From: Ceratotherium simum simum
Taxonomy: Eukaryota; Chordata; Mammalia; Perissodactyla; Rhinocerotidae
Length of the DNA stretch: 64,000 bases
Direction: 5' to 3'
Assembly: GCF_000283155.1 (NCBI RefSeq)
Contig: NW_004454156.1
Coordinates: 32,323,830 to 32,387,829, forward strand
Shown here: one piece after another, positions 44,781-54,289 of the stretch
Numbering within the stretch: the first letter of the stretch is position 1
Layout: each line of letters starts with the position of its first letter
The notes under the pieces: model-generated
What the model was told of the DNA's origin: nothing
What the model saw: only the letters and a program-made list of their open reading frames with translations
The model's database searches: none
Made by a program: the position numbers and the translations under genes

Positions 44781-45660
44781 ATTCTTATATCACATGTATA
44801 TCACTAAGCCTTAAGAATGCAAAGAGATAAACCCTACCATCACAGTCTATTTAGAGAGACAAACAGAAGTAAATACAATGTAATATGTTAAGTATAATAA
44901 TCAAACGACAAAGTGTTAGGGGACACAGAAGAAGTGAATGATTTGGTGGTGAAATGTAGAAAGGCCACAGTATTCACGGAAATGGTGTGCATTAGTTTCC
45001 TAGAGCTGCCACAACAAAGTACCACAATCTGGGTGGCTTAAACAACAGAAAAGCATTCTCTCACAGTTCTGGAGGCCAGAAGACCAAGATCAAAGTATCA
45101 GCAGGGGTGGTTCCTTCTGAGGCCATGAGGGAGAATCTGTCCTAGGCCTCTCTCCTAGCGTCTGGTGGCCTCAAGCATTCCTTGGCTTGTAGACGGCCCT
45201 CTCCCTGTGTCTTCACATCATCTTCCCTCTGTACATGTCTCTGTGTGCAAATTTCTCCCTTTTTTAAGGACACCCGTCAGATTGGATTAGGGCCCACCCT
45301 AATGACCTCATCTTAACTTGATCAGCAGCAACTTTATTTCCAAGTAAGGTCACATTCACAGGCACTGGGGGTTAGGACTTCACCACCTTTTTGGGAGGAC
45401 ACGATTCAACCCACAACATAGTGATAAGCTGGATCTTCAAAGACGAATATGAACTCGCCTCCAGAATGGCAGAAAACAGTGCTGCACGGTCAAGGGAATG
45501 GAGGTGGGGAGACCAGGCGACCAGAGAGCGGGCTGGTGGAGCCAGAGCACAGGCATGGAAGGTGGGAGGCCACTAGAGGCTTTGACACGGGATTTCATCC
45601 TACTCGCGATGAGAAACCACTGAAGGGTTATAAGCAAGCAGCTAATACAACAGTAGGCCA
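44781..45660 (-). repeat. L2 LINE split by a MaLR LTR
   Basis: 44781-44992 ('agagacaaacagaagtaaatacaatg', 'gttaagtataataatc') and 45424-45660 ('gaccagagagcgggctggtgg', 'ggaggccactagaggctttg', 'gagaaaccactgaagggttataagc') are one antisense L2 around the LTR. Confidence 0.65.
44993..45423 (-). mobile_element. ERVL-MaLR solo LTR with near-perfect 5-bp TSD
   Basis: LTR 44998-45418 (421 bp), TG...CA ends. Antisense landmarks: 'ttagtttcctagagctgccacaacaaagtaccac', 'tctcacagttctggaggcc', 'ttccttggcttgtagacggc', 'attagggcccaccctaatgacctcatcttaac' and 'ctgggggttaggacttcac'. Flanks TGGTG (44993-44997) and TAGTG (45419-45423) differ at one position. Confidence 0.92.
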
Positions 45661-46129
45661 TCTGCAAGATCCTTTATATGTGTCCTTTTGTTTCCTTTGT
45701 CCCCGGAGCAGGCATGGAAGCCCCATTCAACCTTCACATTTCAATGAGGGAGGGGAATTTGGGGTTCATGTTTGTCTTTCCTACAAACCCTTGCCTCAAC
45801 TCTGGCACAGGAGTGACCCGTAAATTAAGCGGCAGTCATCACAATGACCTTCTCCCACTTGGTTTAGACTGGGAGGCTGGTGGTCACACCCCTTCACGGC
45901 CAGGGAGTCAGGGACACACGGAAAAGGAAACATCTCCCACACTGCATCTGGCTGCCTCATCCCTCACATCAGTTTCCTGAAACATATGACATCCAAGCCA
46001 GAAGGTCCTTCAAACTGCATCCCCTGGAACTATGAGGGCATCTCAGGGAGCACTCTGTGGGGTGGGGCGAAGAGAAAGACAGAACAGATGAGGGGATCCA
46101 AGCCTCCTGGTCCTGCTTTACCCTGAGCA
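45661..46129. other. Unassigned stretch, no gene seen
   Basis: No recognised repeat or exon. Frames overlap on both strands. Confidence 0.45.
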
Positions 46130-47870
46130 GCTCCATTTTTATAACACCTTTATTGAGATATAATTCACATACCATAAAATTCATCCTTTTAAAGTGTGCA
46201 ATTCAGTGGTTTTTAGTATATTCACAGAGTTGTGCAACCATCACCACTATGTAATTCCAGAACAATTTCATAACCCTAAAAAGAAACTCTGTACCCATTC
46301 CCAGTCACTCTCCATTTTCCCCGCCCCCAACCCTTAGAAACCACTAACCTACTTGCTGTCTCTATAGAATGGCCTATACTGACCTTTTATAGGAATGGGA
46401 TCATACATTATATGGCATTTTGCATCTGGCTTCTTTGACTTAATGTTTTCCAGGTTCATTCACGTTGTAGCATGTATCAATACGTCATTCCTTTTTATGT
46501 TTGAATAACATTCAATCGTATGGCTACAGCACATTTTGTTTATCCATTCATCAATCTGTAGACAGCTGGGTAGTTTCCACTTTGATAATTATGAGTAATG
46601 CTGCTATGAAAATTCACGTACAAGTTTTTGAGTACATGTTTTCAGTTCTCTTGAACATATCTAGCATTACCAACCAAGGTCTCTCCACCCGAGGCACACA
46701 GAAGCTGGCTTTTGAGGGCAGAAAGGCTTTATTGCAAGATGGATCTGCAAGCAGACAAGAGGATAAGCTTTCAGATTGGTCTCCCCAATCCAGGGCTTGA
46801 AGCAAAATTTATTGGATGAAGGGCAGGGTGGTCTGAAGTGTGGAGATAGATGATTGGAGGTAAGGAGAGGTGAGGTAATTGATGATCTGCACAAGCATAG
46901 TCAAGGTTCATGGCTCTTCATAGGACGCATGTTCACAAAATGGTGGTGTTCCCATGGTCTGAGGGTGGAGTTTTCAGCCCCTTGACATCAAAACGGTCAC
47001 TTATTGGGCATTTGGCAGGCCCGGATGGACAGCCTGCCAGCCTGAACTGGACAAAGCATCGTTTCTCAGTTCCTGAAAAACCACTCTTAATTACTCTGTT
47101 GATAAGATGGGTCAATTGAACTGGTCCTAGAGAGCCCGTGGTTACACTAGGAGTAGCATCGCTGGGTCATATGATAATTCTGTTTAACTTTTTGAGGAAC
47201 TGCCTAACTGATTTCCACAGTGGCTGCGCCATTTTACATTCCCCCCAGCAATGAATAAGGGTTCCCATTCCTCCACATCCTTTCCAACACTTGTTATTTT
47301 CTATCCTTATGATAACAGCCACCCTAGTGGGTGTGAAGTGGCATCCCATTGTGGTTTTGACTGGCATTCCCCAATGACTAATGATGTTGAGCATCTTTTC
47401 ATGTGCTTATTGGCTATTTGTATATCTTCTTTGCAGAAATGTCTATTTAAGTCCTTTGCCCATTTTTTAATTGGGTTATTTGTCTTTTCATTGTTGACCT
47501 ATGAGAGTTCTTTATCTCTTCTGGATACAAGTCCCTTATCAGATATTTGATTGCAAATATTTTCTCCTATGTTTTAGATTGTCTTTTCACTTTCTTAATG
47601 GTATCCTTTGACACACAAAAGATTTTAATTCTGATGAAGTCCAATTTATCTTTTTTTTTCTTTTTTTGCTTGTGCTTTTGGTGTCATGTCTAAGAAACCA
47701 TTGCCTAATTCAAAGTCACAAAGATTTACTCCCCATTTCTCCTTCTAAGACTCTTATAGCTTTACTGCTTATGTTTTAGGTCTATGATACATTTTGAGTT
47801 GATTTTCATTTTTATCCTTTTGAGAAGATGGCAATCCACATAAAATTTGCTTAACTCTCCCAACCCCAAG
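46130..47870 (-). mobile_element. L1 LINE fragment, antisense, interrupted by a solo LTR
   Basis: 46130-46664 and 47147-47870 form one continuous antisense L1. Left: 'atttattgagatataattcacataccataaaattc', 'tttagtatattcacagagttgtgcaaccatcac', 'tagcatgtatcaatacgtcattcc'. Right: 'ctaggagtagcatcgctgggtcatatg', 'aggaactgcctaactgatttccacag', 'cttgtgcttttggtgtcatgtctaag'. This phrase series is standard for L1M-class copies. No intact coding frame. Confidence 0.92.
46661..47150 (-). mobile_element. Solo ERV LTR inserted in L1, 4-bp TSD
   Basis: LTR about 46665-47146 (482 bp). CTAG at 46661-46664 and 47147-47150 flanks it, and the L1 sentence reads through once this block is removed. On the minus (sense) strand it starts TGTAACCACGG, and an AATAAA lies in the complement of 'ggctttattgc' at 46726-46736. 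The distal terminus reads CA on the plus strand rather than the expected TG, so this end is mutated or offset. A 4-bp duplication is typical of class I (gamma-type) elements. No viral coding sequence remains. Confidence 0.82.
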
Positions 47871-47871
47871 C

Positions 47872-48000
47872 CACTTTATTTTACAGATTCTAGAAAGAAG
47901 GAGTAACTTGAACATGGCCACTCAATCAGTTTCGGGCATGGCTGGACACCGACTCAGGTTCTCTGCCTTGATGTCCACAGATGACTCTGACTTCCTGCAA
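47872..48000 (-). repeat. MIR SINE fragment
   Basis: 'ttttacagattctagaaagaaggagtaacttgaacatggccactc' and 'acaccgactcaggttctctgcc' are reverse MIR. Confidence 0.6.
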
Positions 48001-48195
48001 ACACTGTACAGGCCAAACCTCCCCAAATGCACCCAAGGTCTCGAGGCTGTGTCGGTGAGAAGGGATCGTCCTTCCTCCTCCCAGATGGCTGTGGCAGCCC
48101 CACGTAAACACTGATTCAGATCTGCAGCAGCCTGAAATGACCCTGAGTGCTTTGAACAGACTTGCCCCTGTGTGTCATCTGCTTCTTATTCATCT
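48001..48195. other. Unassigned stretch, no gene seen
   Basis: Nothing recognised before the ERE target site. Confidence 0.4.
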
Positions 48196-48459
48196 CAGGA
48201 CTCTTTCTTTTTTTGAGGAAGATTAGCCCTGAGCTAACATCTGTTGCCAATCCTCCTCTTTTTTGCTGAAGAAGATTGGCCCTGGGCTAACATCCACGCC
48301 CATCTTCCTCTACTTTATATGGGATGCCGCCACAGCATGGCTTGATGAGCAGTGCGTAGGTCCACGCCCGGGATCCGAACCTGCGAACCCCACGACGCCA
48401 AAGCGGAGCGCACGAGCTTAACCACTATGCCACCAGACCAGCCCCCCAGGGCCCTTTCT
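48196..48459 (-). mobile_element. ERE SINE, ERE3/ERE4-like subfamily, with TSD
   Basis: Element 48209-48446, minus strand. It has the same body type as 6746-6942: complement of 'catataaagtagagg' and 'gccatgctgtggcggc'. Two tail modules with 'gctaacatc' lie at 48214-48257 and 48268-48305, and the head is degraded to 'gctggtctggtggcatagtgg' on the sense strand. TSD 48196-48208 and 48447-48459, two mismatches in thirteen. It is more diverged than the short EREs. Confidence 0.92.
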
Positions 48460-48559
48460 AATTAATCTCAGGTCCTGTACCCCCACCTGGCCTCCAGGTA
48501 TTTAGGGAGTAAAGTATCTTTCTCAAAACCTCCCTTCCCCACGTGGGCTTTTACTTTAT

Positions 48560-48692
48560 CTTATTCGTTCAATTGAATTCATTGAACACGTACCATGTAC
48601 CCTATATTTGGCCCTGGGGATACAAAATTGAGAAAGATGTGGCCCTGCCCCAGAGGAGCTGTCACTTCGGTGGGGGAGACACGCAGTAAGTA
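48560..48692 (-). repeat. L2 LINE 3' end, antisense
   Basis: 'attcattgaacacgtaccatgtacc', 'ggccctggggatacaaaattgag' and 'ccagaggagctgtcacttcggtggg' are the reverse L2 3' end. Confidence 0.72.
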
Positions 48693-48714
48693 TTGGCACT
48701 TTATCACCTTCCCA

Positions 48715-48865
48715 ACACCTAATAATAACAAATGTAATTGTTAAGATGAATTACTGTGTGCCTGGTTGTGTTCTTTGTGCTCTAAGTGAATTATTTAACC
48801 CCTTAACAACTTCAGAGGTAGCATTATCATTGTCCCATTTTACAGCACATATTAAACACCAACTC
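48715..48865 (-). repeat. MIR SINE
   Basis: 'gaattactgtgtgcctggttgtgttctttg', 'aattatttaaccccttaacaacttcagaggtagcattatcattgtcccattttacag' is reverse MIR, 3' half. Confidence 0.75.
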
Positions 48866-49964
48866 TGTGCAAAACACTCCACCAGAGGGACAAGCAAGGA
48901 CAGCAGGAACTCAAGTGATGAGTTGGGGATGGCTTCAAGTACCAGGGGATCTGGGCTTGAGCTTTCATAGTGGAGTTTTTCTCAGGGAAAAAAGCAGAGT
49001 GTGGCAAAAAGAAAGGCATAAAAATATGTCAAATTCGAGAAAAACTGAGTAGAGTGATGTGGCTAGACTAGAGGGAGATGGGGCCAGGCAAAGAGAAAGG
49101 GCGCAGTGTCTGTCAGAATTCACATGCATAGACCACAGCCTGGAAAGCCAGTAAATTCCATGGGGACAAGCCACGTACAAACTTGCCTCGTGCTGATACC
49201 TAATATAATTCCATACTCTGTGCCTTTGAGACAATCTGCCAAAAACAAAGAAATGCTCCAACTAAAAGGAAACCCGCATCAACACAATTCAGTGTGAGGA
49301 TATGATCTGGGGTGGGGAGGTGGAGACGAGGTTGTTTTATTCCTTATAATAAATACTCGTATTTCAGGTCATCAAGTTTGGTTCTTAGCACTAACGTCAT
49401 TTTCTGCTAATTTAATGTCCCAGGAATCCCTCTGAGTAAGAAGATTGATGGTGGAATGTAAATAGAGCCCATTTGGGGAAAAAGAGCCATTTCTCCAACC
49501 CAGGTGTGCTCAAAGGTTGAAAAAGGCCAATCCCACTAAGTAGAGGGAGTTCAATAGACCCTCGGAGGTGCTCTGGGTATGAAGGCTCCCTGCTGAGTGG
49601 AAGAGGCAGTGGTTATTTGAGATTCTTCATTGTGGAAGCAAACTAATCAGGCCCTCGAGGCTGCACCAGGCATGTGGCAAGACAGCAGGGCTCCCAGGGG
49701 CTCAGATGACCCCTGGTGGGAGGAGAGATGGGAGGGAAATGAAGAAGAGGGGATGATGTCCGTCTTGCCATCTGCAAAAGGCGCATCCCTCTGTCTCCAG
49801 TGGTAGCAGAGGCTTCTTGGTTACCCTGGACCAGCCTCTGTTTATGCCTGCTGTCCCAGCCTAATTATTTATAGCACCCTCTTTCATTCTTTAAAGCATT
49901 CCAGTTTGGACAATAAATTGGACAGTCCTCCTAGGTACAGTGCGCAGGTCATGACAGGAAGAAT
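48866..49964. other. Repeat-poor stretch, no gene seen
   Basis: No repeat family recognised. 49330-49960 has the even composition and TAAT/TTTAT motif content often seen in conserved non-coding DNA ('ctaattatttatagcac' at 49861-49877). This is an impression, not evidence of function. Confidence 0.45.
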
Positions 49965-50185
49965 CAAGAAACCTAGGGTGGAATTTAGCTCCTCCCTGCT
50001 CACCAAGCAACCTCAACAGGTACTTAACCCCCCAGGCCTCAGCTTCTTCATCTGGAAAATGGAATGACAATATGTACCTGGCAGGTTTGTTTGTGAGGAT
50101 CAAATGAGACAATGTGCATAATTTCCTGTGCCAGCACAGCGCCTGGCGCGTAACAGAAACTCGATGCACAAGAGGCTATTATTGG
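49965..50185 (+). repeat. MIR SINE
   Basis: 'caggcctcagcttcttcatctggaaaatgg', 'ggtttgtttgtgaggatcaaatgagac' and 'acagcgcctggcgcgtaacagaaactcg' are MIR. Confidence 0.8.
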
Positions 50186-51140
50186 CAGATGATTCACACA
50201 AGCAGGACTAGCCTGGGACGCTGAGCTTTGGGAAATAGTGCCTTTCCATTCTAATTCTCCCACTGATCCTCAGCCTCTCTGCCACCTGCCCCTGCCCCTG
50301 GGAGCCAGAATCCTCAGCTCACCACTAATCACAGAAACATAGCATGAAAAACGCACCCGAGTGCTGACGTACTTCTCCAAGGTCTGAATAGGATTTCACG
50401 AACCGAAAAGCCTACAGCTTCCAGCTGTGGCACTGCCCTGTTCTAATTTCCCCAGCAGCAGCAAGGACAATGAAGCTGCAAGTTTCCATTTGCGGGAGCA
50501 TTTTCCCCTTCTCCCTACCTCCTGACAGCGGCCTTCAATTACAGTGTGTGATGCTCCGATGCAGGGAGGCTGAGGGAGGGAGGCAGAGAAGTGACCCCCT
50601 AAAACGCATCTGCAGAAGCTGATTACGGAGCAGACACTGGAGCAGCCCCTGAGCTCAATGGGGGGAGCAGCGAGAAGGGAGGGAAGAGTAGAAAAAATTC
50701 AGCTCCTCCCTGGGCCTGATGAAGATTAATATCTCCTCCCTGATGAGATGAGGCGGCTTAATCACTGCTATTAACACAGAATCACCCAGGGCCAAAGATG
50801 GGGGCATGGAGGGATGTGGGGGATGGGATGAGAGTGCCTCGCCAATAACGTACAGAAGCAGAGAGGGACCCCCTGAATGCATAAAGACAGTACTTCTGCA
50901 AGGCTCCAAAGTTAATACAGAAACGTGCTAGCCAAGGCAATGCACGACTCCAGATGGTTTCAGACACACTTTGTGCTTTTCCTAAGATCATTTGACCAAT
51001 TTAGTAAAACATGCTGATTTCAAAGACCACATCTGGTATCACTAGATGACCTCACTCACAGACAGACTGACTGTCACCCCCTTGCAATCTCATGATCTCA
51101 ACCAACCACAGCTCACGGCTGGCCTTCAAACTCCACTCTC
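50186..51140. other. Repeat-free stretch, candidate conserved non-coding DNA
   Basis: No recognised repeat in about 950 bases. 50540-50680 is purine-rich. 50715-50775 contains several homeodomain-like cores (TTAATA, TTAATC, ATTAAC) in a short span. No exon-like frame exceeds 84 codons and none resembles a protein. Confidence 0.45.
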
Positions 51141-51144
51141 CACG

Positions 51145-51785
51145 ACCCACTCCTAGTCGTGCCTCAAGATTGGGCCCAAGAGGCACCTTCTTCGTGAAGC
51201 TCTCCTTGACATCCCCAGATGTTATGTGTCCTTCCTTTAGGACACCCAAAGACAGGAGTACCGTCATCTATTACAGTAATTATTCTGGACTGCAATTGGG
51301 AGTCATCTCCCTCAAAAGAGACTGCTGGTCTTAGACTTAAATTCTCACTTCCTATCATCCTGTAACCTCCCTTACCCATTGAACGCCTTCCCCATCATCT
51401 GGAACCTCCCTTACCCACTGAACAGTGTCCCTACCACCTGTAACCTCCCTCACCCATTAAACAGTGCCCCCATCACCTGGAACTACCCCTGCCCACTGAA
51501 CAGTGTCCCCATCACCTGGAACCTCCCTTACCAATTAAAAGTGTCCCCATCACCTGGAACCTCCCTTACCCACTGAACAGTGTCCCCACCACCTCATCTC
51601 CTGGTTTCCTCCAAGCACCCATTATCCTCAGGGAATGACCTCATGGAGAAAGGTCATTATCCCCTAAGACCCTCAAGAAAACAATTTTCCTTGAGGGCAG
51701 GGACCATGGCTTAACCTTATTTGTGTCCTTCTCAGACTCTAGTCCAATATCAAACATATAGGGGGTACTTAATAAATATCTGCTC
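51145..51785 (+). repeat. L2 LINE 3' end containing a minisatellite
   Basis: 51145-51330 resembles the internal part of the L2 3' end ('gaagctctccttgacatcc', 'tctattacagtaattattc'). 51670-51785 is its terminus ('ccttgagggcagggaccatgg', 'acatatagggggtacttaataaatatctgctcc'). The 39-bp tandem array lies between. Confidence 0.65.
51364..51596 (+). repeat. 39-bp minisatellite, six units
   Basis: Units start at 51364, 51403, 51442, 51481, 51520 and 51558. The core reads 'aacctcccttacccactgaa' then 'cagtgtccccatcacctgg'. Five units are 39 bp and one is 38 bp. Because 39 is a multiple of three, one plus-strand frame (51379-51576) stays open and spells a 13-residue repeat. This follows from the arithmetic and is not evidence of a protein. 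Confidence 0.95.
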
Positions 51786-52421
51786 CAACATCTAACAGGA
51801 AAATAGGAGAGTAGGAATCGGAGGCTCCAAAATCAGTTGGCCATCCCGAGGGAAAGTCAGCATCCATGAGGAAACGTGCAAACGCATCATGGGTGGCACA
51901 AGTCTTACCTGCTCAAAAGTATCAGGATCTTTCTCAAGGGGGGTCATGTAAAAAAAAAGGGTAGCAAAAGAGGGTATCCCCTCCCCCACTCCCTGCAAAC
52001 CCTCACTTGCTCAAACTCTGGGTGAATTTTCATCTCCAATTAGTTCAAGATGCCTGACTCCCCAAATCCCACACCATCAGACACGTGGGCTTCAGAGTTT
52101 GGGAACTGTGGACTCGGCCTGGGAGAATCTCTCGGAAGGGTAGGCCATGTGTAAAATGATGTCTACCCCACATTTCAGAAAATGAACTGGTAACCAAGTC
52201 ATTAAGCAGGAGAACACTTTCACAAGTGAAGGAGACTAGTTTGGGATTCCTACAAGACAAATCATCATCAAAATGTGTCTGACGAACATCTATGTCTGCT
52301 GCTGTGTATAATAATCGGCACACATAGTACACATGTATGGAATAAACACTGCAGCAGTACAAGTACTGAGGTTAATATATCATGCAATAACATGCTTCCC
52401 TCAGGTAGGTTAAAAAAGACA
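51786..52421. other. Unassigned stretch, no gene seen
   Basis: No recognised repeat or exon. The minus-strand frame at 52045-52362 is not protein-like. Confidence 0.5.
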
Positions 52422-52680
52422 AATTTATGTGTGTGAGGAAGACCGGCCCTGAGCTAACATCTATTGCCAGTCCTCCTCCTTTTTTTCTCCAAAGCCCCAG
52501 TAGATAGTTGTATGTCATAGTTGCACATCCTTCTAGTTGCTGTATGTGGGACGCGGCCTCAGCATGGTCGGAGAAGCGGTGCGTCAGTGCGCGCCCGGGA
52601 TCTGAACCCGGGCCGCCAGCAGTGGAGCGCGCGCACTTAACCGCTAAGCCACGGGGCCGGCCGCAAAAAAGACAAATTTA
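52422..52680 (-). mobile_element. ERE SINE, one tail module, perfect 16-bp TSD, no A-tail
   Basis: Element 52438-52664, minus strand. The head (complement of GGCCGGCCCCG) is next to 52664, with canonical A and B boxes and the body 'gacgcggcctcagcatgg'. A single tail module ('ccggccctgagctaacatctattgcc') is present. The TSD 'aaaaaagacaaattta' is identical at 52422-52437 and 52665-52680. The 3' end stops at 'atgtgtgagg' with no T run, unlike most other copies. Confidence 0.95.
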
Positions 52681-53404
52681 AAAAGTGGCTTATACAGGAC
52701 CACCATCTCCATCTCAACTACTGAATCGTCCCCACTATGTGCAACACACAGTAGGTGATTTCAAGAGGCCCAAAGCCAGTTTGAACCTTCAAGGCTCTTA
52801 CAGGCTAATAGAAACACAAATATCTATACAAAAACCTGCAATTGAAAGATCAGACGTTAGTCACCTGGGGTTAGCCGCAAACATCTCTGGCGGAATTGAG
52901 ACTTTCCTAAATGCACAAGTGTGCTCGAGCCAAGTGCAGAAATGCCACGCCAGCAATTACACCCAACCCTGCTGGGCCTGGAGTCCTCAGAGCAGCGGGA
53001 TCCTGGCTGAAGCACCAACATGCCCCCCCCACACCCAGGACTGTAAGTTCTCATTAAGCCACAGGCAGGGGCCAGGGCAGACCCCCTGGGAGGCGCTGCA
53101 GAGGAACAGGGATGCCGAGGCAGCATAGCCAGAGTGCCTGGAACCACAGCTGGAAGGGAGAAAGAGCCTGCAGTCCTGCGACAACCTTGCAAAAAATCCA
53201 ACCTTTCCAAAACCCGGGGCCAGAAGGAGGGTGTGAGTAGAGGAAGAGGATCTGAGCCTGGATCCACAACAGCCCTCCAGATGGAGCCTCTGGTCAGGAT
53301 GAAGGACTCCTCCTTGGCTGAGAGCCCCAGAAGAACAAGCTTCAGCTTCTAACCCTCCAGAAATGAGAAATGTGCCAATCGCCACCAACTGTTTTTATAG
53401 AACA
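52681..53404. other. Unassigned stretch, no gene seen
   Basis: GC-moderate. A 147-codon plus frame (52685-53128) overlaps 133- and 136-codon minus frames (52987-53388, 52857-53267). Mutual antisense overlap and lack of any recognisable motif argue against coding. Confidence 0.5.
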
Positions 53405-53748
53405 TTTAATCTCCGGGCGCCTCTCCTCATCTGTGAGATGGGGAGAACAATGGTTCCTCTCTACAGGTTGAGACAGTGCAACATAGTAATTAAAAGCACG
53501 GCTCCTGGGGCCAGATGGCAGGTCCTGAGTCCCACCTCCTCTACTCCCAAACAGAGTGACCGCAGGCAAGTAATTTAAGCTCTTACTTAGGAACTGAGGA
53601 AACCTCAGTTTCCTCACTTGTAAGTGGGGATAATAATAGGATCAACTTCACAGGATGGTTGTGAGGACTGAATGAGTTAATCTGTGTAAATCATAGAGTA
53701 CCCAGCATATAGTAGGTGTTCAATAAATGTTATTATTGTTGTAGATGA
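53405..53748 (+). repeat. MIR SINEs (a fragment plus a near full-length copy)
   Basis: 53405-53470 is a MIR piece ('cctcatctgtgagatggggagaac'). 53475-53748 is nearly complete: 'acatagtaattaaaagcacggctcctggggcc', 'gtgaccgcaggcaagtaatttaagc', 'cctcagtttcctcacttgtaagtgggg', 'ttgtgaggactgaatgagttaatc', 'agtaggtgttcaataaatg'. Confidence 0.88.
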
Positions 53749-53814
53749 TGTTGTTGTTCTTTTCTATCCCTCTTCCCTTCAAGAAAGACAGCTCTGTACA
53801 CCTAGCATCAGGCG

Positions 53815-53998
53815 TGCAAAGCTCCTGTCACATATTAGCTCATTTAACTGGTCACAACCATTCTCTAAAGACTGTTGAGGAGCTGAGTGGCAGAAAGGTC
53901 AAGGGACTGCTCCAAGGCCACGCAGCTGGGGAGTAGCAGCATCACTCAGAAGCCAGTCTCCTGAGTAAGAACCCATGCACTTTCCACCCTAGCGCACT
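53815..53998 (-). repeat. MIR SINE
   Basis: 'ttagctcatttaactggtcacaacc', 'gctccaaggccacgcagctggggagtagc' and 'aagaacccatgcactttccacc' are reverse MIR. Confidence 0.72.
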
Positions 53999-53999
53999 G

Positions 54000-54285
54000 T
54001 GAGAGCATTGTCCGATAAAGCCACCGCTGGCACGCCAGCTTTATTTCAACCACACTTTTCTTTATGATAAAGATAAAAGTACATTGTCTGCTTCACACTG
54101 GAAATGAAAAAAAGCATCCCAATCTTTCTTTCCATATAACATCTTTTTCTTTCCTAGGAAATACTGTTGACACGGAGTTCCTAGCTCACCTCACTTCTGG
54201 GTGTCACTGGTTCAAGGGTCCCAACACCCGGGTATGAGCTGGTTGGGGGCACTCACTGTCAGATATTGATTCTGCTATCAGTATG
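54000..54285. other. Unassigned stretch, no gene seen
   Basis: AT-rich at 54050-54170. Nothing recognised. Confidence 0.4.
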
Positions 54286-54289
54286 CCCC

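Noticed and set aside
46665..47146. Possibility that the LTR belongs to a provirus with coding regions
   Set aside because: Both sides join directly to the same L1, so only a single LTR is present.
51379..51576. Frame encoding a 13-residue repeat
   Set aside because: Explained by a 39-bp minisatellite whose period is divisible by three. It lies in an L2.
52685..53388. Overlapping 133-147-codon frames on both strands
   Set aside because: Mutual antisense overlap in GC-moderate DNA without any motif. No basis for calling an exon.
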